Below, in pieces: positions 1-14,092 of a stretch of DNA of 46,080 nt (position 1 is its first letter; the number at the start of each line of letters is the position of its first letter). This DNA is from an alpha proteobacterium SCGC AAA288-G21 (GTDB lineage Bacteria > Pseudomonadota > Alphaproteobacteria > Pelagibacterales > Pelagibacteraceae). The stretch spans positions 1 through 46,080 of the forward strand of contig AZYC01000002.1 of NCBI GenBank assembly GCA_000513075.1. Direction: 5' to 3'. The position numbers and the translations under genes are program-made. The notes beneath the pieces were generated by a model. The model saw only the letters and a program-made list of their open reading frames with translations, was not told the DNA's origin and searched no databases.

Positions 1-46
1 CTAAAAAAATATTTATTAAAAATAAAATCAATACCCCAAAATTTTT
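1..46 (+). repeat. 46-bp perfect inverted repeat, copy A (ddl internal)
   Basis: ctaaaaaaatatttattaaaaataaaatcaataccccaaaattttt equals the reverse complement of 33004-33049; bounded on the left only by the window edge. Confidence 0.95.
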
Positions 47-617
47 CGTCTATAATTTTAATAACAGTTTAAATATTCACAGCTTGATAAAAAAATCAAA
101 AATTAATTTTCCCGTTATTATTAAACCAATTAACGAAGGTTCAAGCATAGGTGTTTATATTTGTACAAAAAAAAATCTAAACAAAAATTTAAAAAAGTTA
201 AGAAAATATAACAAAATATTAGTCGAAAAATGTATTCCTGGAAGAGAAATACAAGTGGCAGTTATGAATAACAAGCCTTTAGGTGCTATAGAGCTTAAAC
301 CTAAAAGAAAATTTTATGACTACCATGCTAAATATTCAAGTAAAGCAAAAACCAAACATATTATGCCGGCTCCTTTGGAATCAAAAAAATATAAAGAGGT
401 TTTAAGTATTGCCAGAAAAGTTCACCTTTTATTAGGATGTAAGGGAATCACTAGAAGTGATTTTAGATACCACAACAATAAATTCTTTCTACTGGAGATT
501 AATACACAACCAGGAATGACAAATCTTTCTTTAGTACCTGAAATAGCAGCATATAAGGGCATTAAATTTGAAAATTTGGTTGAATGGATGGTTAAAGATG
601 CTGATTACGCTAGGTAA
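1..617 (+). CDS. ddl: D-alanine--D-alanine ligase, C-terminal part (5' end missing at window edge)
   Basis: Frame 3 is open from base 3: KKIFIKNKINTPKFFVYNFNNSLNIHSLIKKSKINFPVIIKPINEGSSIGV...EINTQPGMTNLSLVPEIAAYKGI; ATP-grasp Ddl motifs; followed by ftsQ. Confidence 0.93.
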   Translation, partial: KKIFIKNKINTPKFFVYNFNNSLNIHSLIKKSKINFPVIIKPINEGSSIGVYICTKKNLNKNLKKLRKYNKILVEKCIPGREIQVAVMNNKPLGAIELKPKRKFYDYHAKYSSKAKTKHIMPAPLESKKYKEVLSIARKVHLLLGCKGITRSDFRYHNNKFFLLEINTQPGMTNLSLVPEIAAYKGIKFENLVEWMVKDADYAR

Positions 618-1293
618 TAAAAAAATTAAAATATTATTTTATATTTTAGTATTTATTTTTGTGTCCACGATAAGTTTTTTTGAAAGGACAAATATTTTCG
701 GCAAGAAATTTTTCTTTCAGTTAAAAGAGATTGAAATATCAGGGTATACAAAAGTTGATCATGTAGCAATGCAACGTAAATTAAATAATTTAATAGGAAA
801 GAATTTACTTTTAACAAAACGCAGAGATATTGAAGGTATTATAAATGAGAATAAGTTAATCAGCGAATATACAGTTGTAAAACAATATCCCAATAAAATT
901 AGTGTCAAATTGAAGGAAGTTGTTTTGGTTGCAAAGTTTATAAAAGATAAAAAAAGGTATTTTTTAGCTGATAATAATAATCTTATCCCTTATGCGGATC
1001 ATTTAACTGATCAAAATTTACCAAATGTTTATGGAAAAGATGCAGAATATTATTTCAATGATTTTCAGAAATTACTCAAATTAAATAATTTTAATTTAAA
1101 TATCATATCGAGTTATTACTTTTTTCAAATTAACAGATGGGATATAGTTACAAATAATCAAAAAATAATAAAATTTCCTTCAAAAGGCTTAACGGAAGCT
1201 ATAAGAGTAGTTAAAAAGCTTTTGAATAATAAAAATTTTAACAATTATTCTGTTATAGATTTAAGGATAAATAATAAAATTATCACTCAGTAG
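598..1293 (+). CDS. ftsQ: Cell division protein FtsQ (POTRA domain); ORF opens at 568, more likely start 598
   Basis: Single N-terminal TM, then POTRA-like IEISGYTKVDHVAMQRKL; position between ddl and ftsA. Confidence 0.85.
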   Translation: MLITLGNKKIKILFYILVFIFVSTISFFERTNIFGKKFFFQLKEIEISGYTKVDHVAMQRKLNNLIGKNLLLTKRRDIEGIINENKLISEYTVVKQYPNKISVKLKEVVLVAKFIKDKKRYFLADNNNLIPYADHLTDQNLPNVYGKDAEYYFNDFQKLLKLNNFNLNIISSYYFFQINRWDIVTNNQKIIKFPSKGLTEAIRVVKKLLNNKNFNNYSVIDLRINNKIITQ

Positions 1294-2519
1294 TGGAAAA
1301 CAAAAAAATTATTGCTGTTATTGATTTAGGAACCTTCAATCTTAAATGTGCTATTTTTTCATTTAGCATTGGTGAGTTACCAAAACTTATTGGCTTTTCT
1401 AAAAAAAAAACAAAAGGTATACATAATTCAATCATTGTTAATATGAATGATGCAATTGATTCAGTTCGTTCATGTTTGATAGAGGCGGAAAAAAAATCAC
1501 AAATTAGTCTAAATAAAATAAATGTATTAATTGATCCTACTGAAATTATTACCACCAGGTTGACCAAGTTTAAAAAAACTAGTGGGTCTAAAATAGAAAA
1601 AAATGATGTCAGTTTTCTCCTGAAAGAGGCAAAAAAACAAGTTGAATTAAATGATTCTAGATTATCTAATATCCATATATTTAATTATAAATATGTAGTC
1701 GATAATAAACTTTTTAAAGATTTGCCTTTTAATATTTATGTAGATCAATTTAGTCAAGAAAATGTTTTTCTCGGTGTCCCAAAAAATATTTTAAAGAATA
1801 TTTCAGAGGTATTTCATTCTTGCGATATTGAAATTGGTAAATTTATTTCTTGTTCTTACGCTTTAGGCATTTGCTGTTTTAATCAAGATCAAATTGATTA
1901 TGGATGTGGCATTATTGATATGGGTTATGAAAAAACTTCTCTAGCGCTATTTAAAGATTCATCTTTAGTACGTGCTTCTTCTTTTCCAATAGGATCAAAT
2001 CACATTACAAAGGATATTTCCCGCGGTTGTTATTTATCTGAAATTGAATCAGAATTAATCAAGAAAGAAATATCAATAATTGATAATTTAGATGAAGAAT
2101 TAAATAATAATGGATTTTTATCTGATAAATATTTTTCTGAAACTAAATTTAGAAAAATTTCATCTAAATTTATTAAAGATATCATTTTAGCAAGATTAGA
2201 TGAAATTCTAAATAAAATTTTTAAAGAAACAAGTTTTTTACAATTTGAAAGTATAAAACAAAATTTAATTTTTGTGGGAGAAGGATCAAGATTAAATGAT
2301 TTAAAAAAAATAGCTAACGCTAAGTTACAAAATTGTACCTTTGATACTAACCTAGATAATTTTAAATCTTTAGGAAATATCGATAGAGAATTATTGGCCT
2401 GCTATGGTGCAGTGAAAATTTTAACAGAAGGTTTTGCCTCGGAGGCAATTGCTATACCAAATAAAAGTCAAAATGATAAAAGTGGCTTTTTTACTAGAAT
2501 TTTTAATATTTTTAATTAG
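1293..2519 (+). CDS. ftsA: Cell division protein FtsA (GTG start)
   Basis: VIDLGTFNLKCAIFS, GCGIIDMGYEKTSLALF, C-terminal amphipathic GFFTRIFNIFN; after ftsQ. Confidence 0.9.
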   Translation: MENKKIIAVIDLGTFNLKCAIFSFSIGELPKLIGFSKKKTKGIHNSIIVNMNDAIDSVRSCLIEAEKKSQISLNKINVLIDPTEIITTRLTKFKKTSGSKIEKNDVSFLLKEAKKQVELNDSRLSNIHIFNYKYVVDNKLFKDLPFNIYVDQFSQENVFLGVPKNILKNISEVFHSCDIEIGKFISCSYALGICCFNQDQIDYGCGIIDMGYEKTSLALFKDSSLVRASSFPIGSNHITKDISRGCYLSEIESELIKKEISIIDNLDEELNNNGFLSDKYFSETKFRKISSKFIKDIILARLDEILNKIFKETSFLQFESIKQNLIFVGEGSRLNDLKKIANAKLQNCTFDTNLDNFKSLGNIDRELLACYGAVKILTEGFASEAIAIPNKSQNDKSGFFTRIFNIFN

Positions 2520-2589
2520 TTTCTTTATTGTATTTTTTTGAAACAATTGTTGTTTTTTATATCTTACCTTTGATCATTATAAAGGTTTT

Positions 2590-3510
2590 ATGCCTGGTTT
2601 TTATCAAAAGACAATCAAACGTGAAATTCAATTCAAGGGTGTTGGCCTGCATAATGGTAAAAAGGTTAATATAAAACTTGTTCCCGCGGCACCAAATCAC
2701 GGGATAGTTTTTAAGAGAACTGATTTAAAAACCAAGAATTTAATTCCTGCAATTGTTGACAATGTAAGCAATGCAGTTCTCTGCACAAATATACAAAATG
2801 AGTTTGGAGCTACTGTCTCAACGATTGAACATTTAATGGGAGCATTATATGGGGAGGAGATTGACAATTTATTGGTTGAAATTGATTCTAGCGAAGTTCC
2901 TATTATGGATGGTTCAGCTAAAGAATTTATTAAACAAATTAGAGAAACTGGAACTAAAAATTATGACACTACGAGGAAATTTATAAAAGTTTTAAAAAAA
3001 TGTGAACTGGTTGTTGATAATAAATTTATATCAATAGAACCTTATGAAAACGATTTAAAAATTGATTTTGAAATTGTATACAAAAATCAACTTATTAGTA
3101 CTCAGAGGAAATCAGTTAGGCTGTCTAATGATAATCTTGATTCAGTTTATAATTCTAGAACTTTTTGTTTGTTTGAAGATATAGAAAAGATTAAGCGGTT
3201 AGGTCTGGGAAAAGGTGGGTCTCTTGAGAACGCAATTGTAGTAGATGATAACAAGGTTCTTAACAAGGAAGGATTAAGATATAAAAATGAATTTGTAATG
3301 CATAAAATTTTAGATTGTATGGGTGATTTAATGTTAGCTAATTATAAAATTTTAGGTGAGGTAAGATGTAGCCAGGGCGGCCACCAATTGACTAATGCAT
3401 TACTAAAAAAATTTCTATCAGACAGCAAATACTTTTCGGTGATGGAATTTAAGGAAAAAAGATTTCCAAATAGTCAATTTTATAACAGACCTGTAGCCGT
3501 AAACGCTTAA
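2590..3510 (+). CDS. lpxC: UDP-3-O-acyl-N-acetylglucosamine deacetylase
   Basis: KTIKREIQFKGVGLHNGKKV, STIEHLMGALYG, MDGSAKEF, HKILDCMGDLML motifs. Confidence 0.96.
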   Translation: MPGFYQKTIKREIQFKGVGLHNGKKVNIKLVPAAPNHGIVFKRTDLKTKNLIPAIVDNVSNAVLCTNIQNEFGATVSTIEHLMGALYGEEIDNLLVEIDSSEVPIMDGSAKEFIKQIRETGTKNYDTTRKFIKVLKKCELVVDNKFISIEPYENDLKIDFEIVYKNQLISTQRKSVRLSNDNLDSVYNSRTFCLFEDIEKIKRLGLGKGGSLENAIVVDDNKVLNKEGLRYKNEFVMHKILDCMGDLMLANYKILGEVRCSQGGHQLTNALLKKFLSDSKYFSVMEFKEKRFPNSQFYNRPVAVNA

Positions 3511-3559
3511 ATTTCAATCTATTTTAAATTCAAAAAAAATTTGGTAATCTCTATTTCCA

Positions 3560-4396
3560 ATGTCTAAACATATTATTTTTTTATTCATATATATAATTTT
3601 TATTGTTTCATGCTCAAAAGATAAAAGTAAGGTCGACCAAGTTTTGCTTGAACAAGATGTCGAAGCAGAAATGATTCTTGCCTATAAAGAAGGAATGCAG
3701 CAATTAGAAGAAGGCGATGCACTTTATGCATCAAGAAAATTTGATGAAGCAGAAATTTTGTTTCCCCAATCTATTTGGGCTTCCAAAGCATCATTGATGT
3801 CTGCTTATGCGTTATATTCTCAAAATTATTATGATGATGCTATCTTTAATTTAGAGCGCCATATTAAAAATTATCCCAAAGATAAAGATTTAGTTTATGC
3901 CCACTACTTAATTGCAATATGTTATTTTGAACAATTATATGATGAGAGAAAAGATTTAAAACCTTTAGTAAATGCGCGTGAAAAATTTGAACATATTTTA
4001 AAAAAATATCCTAATACAGACTATGCAATTGATGCTAAATGGAAGATGGGACTAATTGTAGATCAAATGGCTGCAAAAGAAATGTATATTGGTCGTTATT
4101 ACATGAAGATGGAAAAATGGATTGCTGCAATTAATCGTTTCAAATTTGTTGTACAATATTATGATACTACAGTTTATATTGAAGAGGCATTACATCGGTT
4201 AGTTGAAATTTATTATAAAATTGGTTTGGTTGAAGATGCACAAAAAATTGCAGCAACACTTGGATATAATTATGGTTCTGGAGAATGGTATAAAAACTCT
4301 TATAAAATATTTAATAAATCTTACAAGACAGCAAATATTACTAAAAAGGAAAAGGATTCTTTTATTAGAAAAAAATTCAAAAAATTATTTGAATAG
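3560..4396 (+). CDS. bamD: Outer membrane assembly lipoprotein BamD
   Basis: Lipobox FIVSCSK, TPR-like repeats, ALYSQNYYDDAIFNLERHIKNYP; after lpxC. Confidence 0.88.
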   Translation: MSKHIIFLFIYIIFIVSCSKDKSKVDQVLLEQDVEAEMILAYKEGMQQLEEGDALYASRKFDEAEILFPQSIWASKASLMSAYALYSQNYYDDAIFNLERHIKNYPKDKDLVYAHYLIAICYFEQLYDERKDLKPLVNAREKFEHILKKYPNTDYAIDAKWKMGLIVDQMAAKEMYIGRYYMKMEKWIAAINRFKFVVQYYDTTVYIEEALHRLVEIYYKIGLVEDAQKIAATLGYNYGSGEWYKNSYKIFNKSYKTANITKKEKDSFIRKKFKKLFE

Positions 4397-8146
<3,750 letters not shown>

Positions 8147-8166
<20 letters not shown>

Positions 8167-10189
8167 TTAGTTTTTTTTGTAATCTTAACCAACCAGGACT
8201 TCTAATTTCCTTTTCATAAGAAATATCTTGATTAAATTCAAAATCATAAATATTTTCCTCAGTCACATTGCTTTTTTTAATATTTTCTTTTGGTAATTCA
8301 TCTATAAATCGAGAAGCTAGACTTTCAATCCAATCACCCTGGTAAAATCTGTTCATAGAAAATGAAATATAAGCCCTTTTTTTTGCTCTAGTTATAGCAA
8401 CGTATGCAAGTCGTCTTTCCTCTTCTAGAGCCAAATCTCCTTTTTCTTCTAGTGATTTTTGATGCGGAAATAATCCTTCTTCCCAGCCTGGTAAAAAAAC
8501 TATATCGAATTCCAATCCTTTTGCAGCATGCATGGTCATTAAATTTATCTTTTTTCCTTCCCAATCTTGATCAATTGAAGTTGCTAAAGCAACATGTTCA
8601 AGAAAGCTTTCTAAATTTTCAAATTCACTCATACCTCTTAAAAATTCTTTGATATTTTCTAAACGTCCTTCACTCTCTATATCTTTTTTATTTTTTAACA
8701 TTTCGGAATATCCAGATTCATCCAATATAATTTGCATCAATTCGACATGTTTTTTTGAGAACAAATCTTTTCTCCATTTTGAAATAAGGTTGAGTATTGT
8801 AAGTAGACCTATTTTTGCTTTAGGTTTTATCTCATTCATTTCTATCATTTTTAAAGAAGCATCTTCTAAACAAAGTTTGTATTTTTTAGCATATTCATTA
8901 ATTTTTTTTATTGTTGTGTCCCCAACTGATCTTTTGGGTGTATTTACAATTCTTTCAAATGCTAAGTCGTCTTTTTTTTGAAAAATGATCCTTAAATAAG
9001 CAACAGAATCTTTTATTTCAGATCTTTCATAAAATTTAGTTCCACCAACAATTCTGTATCCAACGCCAATTTTTAAAAATCTTTCTTCAAATTCTCTTGT
9101 TTGAAATATAGCTCTAACTAAAATTGCAATGTTATTATAAGAAAAATTTTTTTTTAATTTTTTTTCAATAATGTCCGAGATATTAATTGCTTCATCTTTG
9201 CCACTTTTATAACAACTCAATTTGACTAATTCTCCATCTTCCTCATCAGTCCATAATTTTTTTCCAAGTCGATCTTGATTATTTGCTATTAACACAGAAG
9301 CAGCAGACAATATATTTTGGGTAGATCTATAATTTTGTTCTAACTTGATTTTTTTTGTATTTTTAAATATTTTATCAAAATTTAAAAAATTTTTTATTTC
9401 TGCTCCTCTCCAACTATAAATTGATTGATCATCATCTCCCACGCAACAAATATTCTTATGTTTGTTTGCTAATAAATTAAGCCATTTGTTTTGAATAAAA
9501 TTTGTATCCTGATATTCATCAACCAATATATATCTAAAATTATTTGAGTAAATTTTTAAAATATCTTGCTTGTTTTCAAAAATAGACACACAATGTAAAA
9601 TTAGATCACCAAAATCGCATGCATTGAGAGCTAAAATTTTTTCTTGATAAATCTTATAAACACTTAAAATTCCTTTTTCCCATATTTCTCCTTTTTTAGT
9701 TACAACATTATTGGGAAATAGACCTTTATTTTTCCATTTATCAATAATAGCAATTATGAATTGAGGAGATAATTTTTTAATATCAATATTTTCCGCCTTA
9801 CAAATATTTTTTATTAATCTTAGTTGGTCATCTCGATCAATAATTGTGAAATTAGAATTTAAGTTTACAGCAGCCGCATGTTTTCTAAGTATTTTTGCAC
9901 TGATTGAATGAAATGTTCCAAGCCACGGAATTGCGGTAGCCTGTTTATAAAGCAATTTACTCACTCGAACTCGCATTTCTTGAGCAGCCTTGTTTGTAAA
10001 TGTTACGCACAGAATTTGATTAGGCCATGCTTTTCTTTCTTTGATTATGTGGGCAACCCTTGTTGTTAATACTCTTGTTTTGCCCGATCCAGCTCCAGCA
10101 ACAATTAGGCAAGGTCCATCCAAATTAATTACCGACTTTATTTGATTTTCGTTCAAATTTTTTAGATAATTTAAATTGCTGTATTTCAT
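8147..10189 (-). CDS. uvrD: UvrD/PcrA-type DNA helicase
   Basis: GPCLIVAGAGSGKTRVLTTRV Walker A, VDEYQDTN, GDDDQSIYSWRGA, LMTMHAAKGLEFDIVFLPG. Confidence 0.95.
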
Positions 10190-10247
10190 TTAATATGTAT
10201 TTTATACTTTTTTCAATGTTAGTAAATTATACTCATCTATTTCTTTT

Positions 10248-11693
10248 ATGATCAGAATAAATCAGCCTGGACTTAAAAGTTTTGTTTTCTATGTATTTGG
10301 TTTTATATTTTTAACACTTTTCATATATTTAGGAATACCTTTCTTTTTTGATTATAAAAATAATCAACCAGATTTAAAAAGAAAAATATTTGAAAATTTT
10401 GGTTTAAATTTAAGCTTTACCAGTAATGTAAAATATAATATTTTTCCAAGTCCGAGATTAAACTTGAAAAATGTTGAAATCTTAAGTTTTTCGGAAAGTT
10501 CTAAAAACATTGGATCTGTCAAAAAGATCATTTTAAAGATTCCATTTAAAAGATTGGTGAGTTTAAAAAAATTAGATTTTGATTCTATTGAATTAATTGA
10601 TGCGGTCATCAATATTAAAACTTCGGAAATTAATAATTTCAAAAACTATTTAAACAACAAGACACATGGAAAACTAATTCAATTAACAAAAAGTAAAATT
10701 AATCTATTAGATAAAACAAAATTGCTTTTTAATATTGATATAAAAAAATTGCGTATTTCAGGCAAAAGCTTATTTGATAAATTAGATCTCAAAGGTCGAA
10801 TATTTGATACAAAAATAGAAATTAATTATCAAAATAAAAATTTTAATAAAAATTCTGAGAAAAACGTGGAAATTTGGCTTCCAGAAATTGGCCTAAATTC
10901 AAAATTAAGTATAAATGCTGATAAAAAAAATAATGAAACTATTTATGGCAGGGTTAGCATTTTCTTTCCCAGCAATCAAATCTACTTGGACTATATATTA
11001 AGAAATAAAATTTTTAATATTTCGAGTTCAAGATTAACAAATAATTACTTTAAAGGTAAAATATTTGGAGATTTAATCTTGTTTCCGTTTTCAACTTTTG
11101 ATTTAAAACTAGACATTGATTTTCTAAAATTTAAAAACATACTAAATAGCGGATTTATAGATAATAATAAATTCTTAAGTCAATTAATGCCATTTAATAA
11201 GAAAATTAATGGCAATATAAATATCAATGTTGACAAAATAGCATCTTCGTCAAATATAATAAATTCAGGTAATGCTAATTTAGAATTTATAAATTCTGTT
11301 TTAATAGTCAAGGAATTTAATTTAATTATTAACAAAATCGGTAATATCAAATTTGCGGGTAAAATTTTTAAACAAAAGAAAAAAAAAATATTTATTTTTA
11401 ACACTAAAATTAATTTAGACAATCCTAAAAATTTCTACTCACGTTTTTTAATACCAAAAAAAAATAGAATAGATTTGGTGCCTATTAATCTTCTTGGAAA
11501 AATTGATCTCGAGTCTTATGAAATTAAATTTGATAAGATATACCTTGATAATGCATTGAACCAAAAAGAATTAGACGAGGATAAATTATTTTTCTTACAG
11601 GAAAGGATTAATGAAATCTTTTCGCAAAACTCATTAAATAATATTTTAAAATATTCAAATTTAAGAAAAATTATTCAATCTTTCTTTAATTAA
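10248..11693 (+). CDS. AsmA-family / AsmA-like protein
   Basis: N-terminal TM, FGLNLSFTSNVKYNIFPSPRLNLKNVEI typical of the AsmA N-terminus; Lys/Asn-rich C-terminal region. Confidence 0.7.
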   Translation: MIRINQPGLKSFVFYVFGFIFLTLFIYLGIPFFFDYKNNQPDLKRKIFENFGLNLSFTSNVKYNIFPSPRLNLKNVEILSFSESSKNIGSVKKIILKIPFKRLVSLKKLDFDSIELIDAVINIKTSEINNFKNYLNNKTHGKLIQLTKSKINLLDKTKLLFNIDIKKLRISGKSLFDKLDLKGRIFDTKIEINYQNKNFNKNSEKNVEIWLPEIGLNSKLSINADKKNNETIYGRVSIFFPSNQIYLDYILRNKIFNISSSRLTNNYFKGKIFGDLILFPFSTFDLKLDIDFLKFKNILNSGFIDNNKFLSQLMPFNKKINGNININVDKIASSSNIINSGNANLEFINSVLIVKEFNLIINKIGNIKFAGKIFKQKKKKIFIFNTKINLDNPKNFYSRFLIPKKNRIDLVPINLLGKIDLESYEIKFDKIYLDNALNQKELDEDKLFFLQERINEIFSQNSLNNILKYSNLRKIIQSFFN

Positions 11694-11711
11694 ATTAATT
11701 AGATCCATTTA

Positions 11712-13100
11712 TTACCGAGGTCCAATCATTTTTTTTGGGTCAGTAAGTTTATTAAATTCCTTTTCATTTATTAATCTGGATTTAATAGCTTCCTCTTTTA
11801 AAGTGGTACCATTTTTTAGTGCCTTTTTAGCAATGGTAGCGGCATTATCGTAACCAATTTTAGGTGCAAGAGCAGTTACTGACATTAAAGAATTTTCAAG
11901 CAATTGGTTTATTCTTTTTTTGTCAGGCTTTAACCCTCTGATACAATATTTTGCAAAATTTCTTGAAGCATCTGACATAAAGTTAATTGATTGTATGCTG
12001 TTAAGGTGTAAGAGGGGCTTGAATACATTTAGTTCAAAATGTCCATGAGAGCCTGCCATTGTAATTGCGTTATGATCACCTATTATTTTTACGCAGACCA
12101 TTGTTACTGCTTCACATTGCGTAGGGTTAATCTTTCCAGGCATTATTGAAGATCCTGGTTCATTTTCTGGCAAAATAAGCTCACCATATCCTGCTCTTGG
12201 CCCAGATCCAAGAAACCTAATATCATTTGCAATTTTCATTAAACAAACTGCCGTTGTGTTCATAGTTCCTGAAAAATTTACAATTGCATCGTGAGCCGCC
12301 AGAGCGGCAAATTTATTAACAGCTGGTTTCAAAGGAAGTTTTGTAATTTTTCTTAGTTCTAAGATTATTTTTTTATCAAAATTTTTTCTGGTATTTAAGC
12401 CCGTTCCAACCGCAGTTCCGCCCTGAGCTAAAAAATATATTTCTTCAAGAGATTTTTCAATTCTCTCAATGCATTTTTTTAATTGTGCGTGATAACCGGA
12501 AAACTCCTGACCCAGTGAAATAGGAGTTGCATCTTGTAAATGAGTTCGTCCTACTTTTATTATTTTACTAAATTGTTTTACTTTTTTTTTAAGTTCTGAT
12601 TCAAGTAGTTTTAATGCAGGTAATAACCTACCTCTTGTCCTAGTAGCAATAGCAATATGCATTGCTGTAGGAAATACATCATTGGTTGATTGGCTTTTAT
12701 TTACGTGGTCATTGGGATGCACTGGTTTTTTGGTTCCCATTTTTCCACCAAGTATTTGAATTGCTCGATTAGCAATTACTTCATTTACATTCATGTTTGT
12801 TTGCGTTCCAGAACCAGTTTGGAAAACTTTAAGAGGAAAATGATTATCTAGCTTTCCTGCAATAATTTCATTTGCTGCCTTTATAATTACCTTTGCAATT
12901 TTAGGATCAAGATCTTTATTTTTAGTGTTTACTATAGCTGCGGCCTTTTTTATCATAGCGATCGATTTGATAATCATTGGCCCTACAAAAATATCACCGA
13001 TATCAAAATATTTATTCGATCTTTGAGTGGAAGCGCCCCAATACTTATCCGATGGCACACTAATAGAACCTAAGCTATCGAATTCTTTTCTAAATTTCAT
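11712..13100 (-). CDS. fumC: Class II fumarate hydratase
   Basis: GSGTQTNMNVNEVIANRA, VHPNDHVNKSQSTNDVFPT, GSSIMPGKINPTQCEA signature. Confidence 0.97.
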   Translation of the reverse strand: MKFRKEFDSLGSISVPSDKYWGASTQRSNKYFDIGDIFVGPMIIKSIAMIKKAAAIVNTKNKDLDPKIAKVIIKAANEIIAGKLDNHFPLKVFQTGSGTQTNMNVNEVIANRAIQILGGKMGTKKPVHPNDHVNKSQSTNDVFPTAMHIAIATRTRGRLLPALKLLESELKKKVKQFSKIIKVGRTHLQDATPISLGQEFSGYHAQLKKCIERIEKSLEEIYFLAQGGTAVGTGLNTRKNFDKKIILELRKITKLPLKPAVNKFAALAAHDAIVNFSGTMNTTAVCLMKIANDIRFLGSGPRAGYGELILPENEPGSSIMPGKINPTQCEAVTMVCVKIIGDHNAITMAGSHGHFELNVFKPLLHLNSIQSINFMSDASRNFAKYCIRGLKPDKKRINQLLENSLMSVTALAPKIGYDNAATIAKKALKNGTTLKEEAIKSRLINEKEFNKLTDPKKMIGPR

Positions 13101-13183
13101 TTAAATATATTTTAGTATAAAATAATTTAATTGATATCTTAAATTATCTAGTAATAAAATGAAAAAAAATATACAGGAGAGAA

Positions 13184-13555
13184 ATGAGTAATTTTGATGA
13201 TGTTAAAACTTTTATGCAAACTTTTGGTCAAGAAGTTAAAATTAAGGCCGAATTCCCCAAAAAAAAAATTGTTGAATTACGTTATGATTTAATTAAAGAA
13301 GAATTAAATGAACTGCAAAATGCAATAAAAACAAAAAACTTAAGAGAGATTGCAGATGCATTAACAGATATTTTATATGTTACTTACGGCGCCGGTCATG
13401 CCTATGGTATAGATTTAGATAAGTGTTTTAGTGAAGTACAAAGATCAAATATGAGCAAATTGGGTGGGGATGGAAAACCTATTTATAACGAAAAAGGCAA
13501 AGTTATGAAGGGCCCCAAATATTTTGAACCAAATTTGAAAAAATTTATTGAATAA
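13184..13555 (+). CDS. HisE/MazG-like nucleotide pyrophosphohydrolase superfamily protein
   Basis: ELRYDLIKEELNELQNAIKTKNLREIADALTDILYVTYGAGHAYGIDLD (EExxE...D motif). Confidence 0.75.
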   Translation: MSNFDDVKTFMQTFGQEVKIKAEFPKKKIVELRYDLIKEELNELQNAIKTKNLREIADALTDILYVTYGAGHAYGIDLDKCFSEVQRSNMSKLGGDGKPIYNEKGKVMKGPKYFEPNLKKFIE

Positions 13556-13605
13556 ATATTTAACAAACAAATATTTTATTTGATCAGTTTTTAATCTAAT
13601 TGTAG

Positions 13606-14022
13606 TTAATTTTTTGAAACGTAATCCAGAGCCTCATAATGGCCCTTTACCCAAGTTTCCAAAGTGCCATTTCCGTGCAAACATTCGCTATCACTACCAA
13701 AAAGGGACTTAACTTTATGCGAAGGTATGGTTACGTTTTCTAAGATATAAAAAACTGGCTCAATATCACTTTTAATTTCTGCAAGTAAATGTTTTCCTGA
13801 AATAATCTCATTTTTTTTTAAAGGATAATATTCATGAAAGCATTTACTTCTAAAAGGATTGTGTGCCGTAAGCACACTTAATTGAAGTGCTTTAGCCATA
13901 TCTTTTCTGGTCATACCTTTGCGTAGTTTTCCTTCCTCAAAAACAACCGTTGTAGGTGCTTTACAGTTACTGAGAAATAAAATTAATGAAATTAGAATAA
14001 TTGTATAAATCTTTTTGATCAT
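13606..14022 (-). CDS. Small putative lipoprotein of unknown function
   Basis: Signal peptide with lipobox LFLSNC; weak BamE/SmpA-like KGMTRKDMAKALQ segment. Confidence 0.6.
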   Translation of the reverse strand: MIKKIYTIILISLILFLSNCKAPTTVVFEEGKLRKGMTRKDMAKALQLSVLTAHNPFRSKCFHEYYPLKKNEIISGKHLLAEIKSDIEPVFYILENVTIPSHKVKSLFGSDSECLHGNGTLETWVKGHYEALDYVSKN

Positions 14023-14092
14023 AATAAATAGTATATATTATAAAATGATTCTTGGAAAAATGCATAAAAAAATGGAATATAATTATTGTTTT

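Noticed and set aside
2519-2589. AACAATTGTT followed by Ts after ftsA as a terminator
   Set aside because: Stem is short and AT-only; not distinguishable from background in this AT-rich sequence.
13184-13555. HisE/MazG-like gene as a phage or toxin-antitoxin component
   Set aside because: No adjacent phage or TA partner; the family is also widespread in bacterial genomes.
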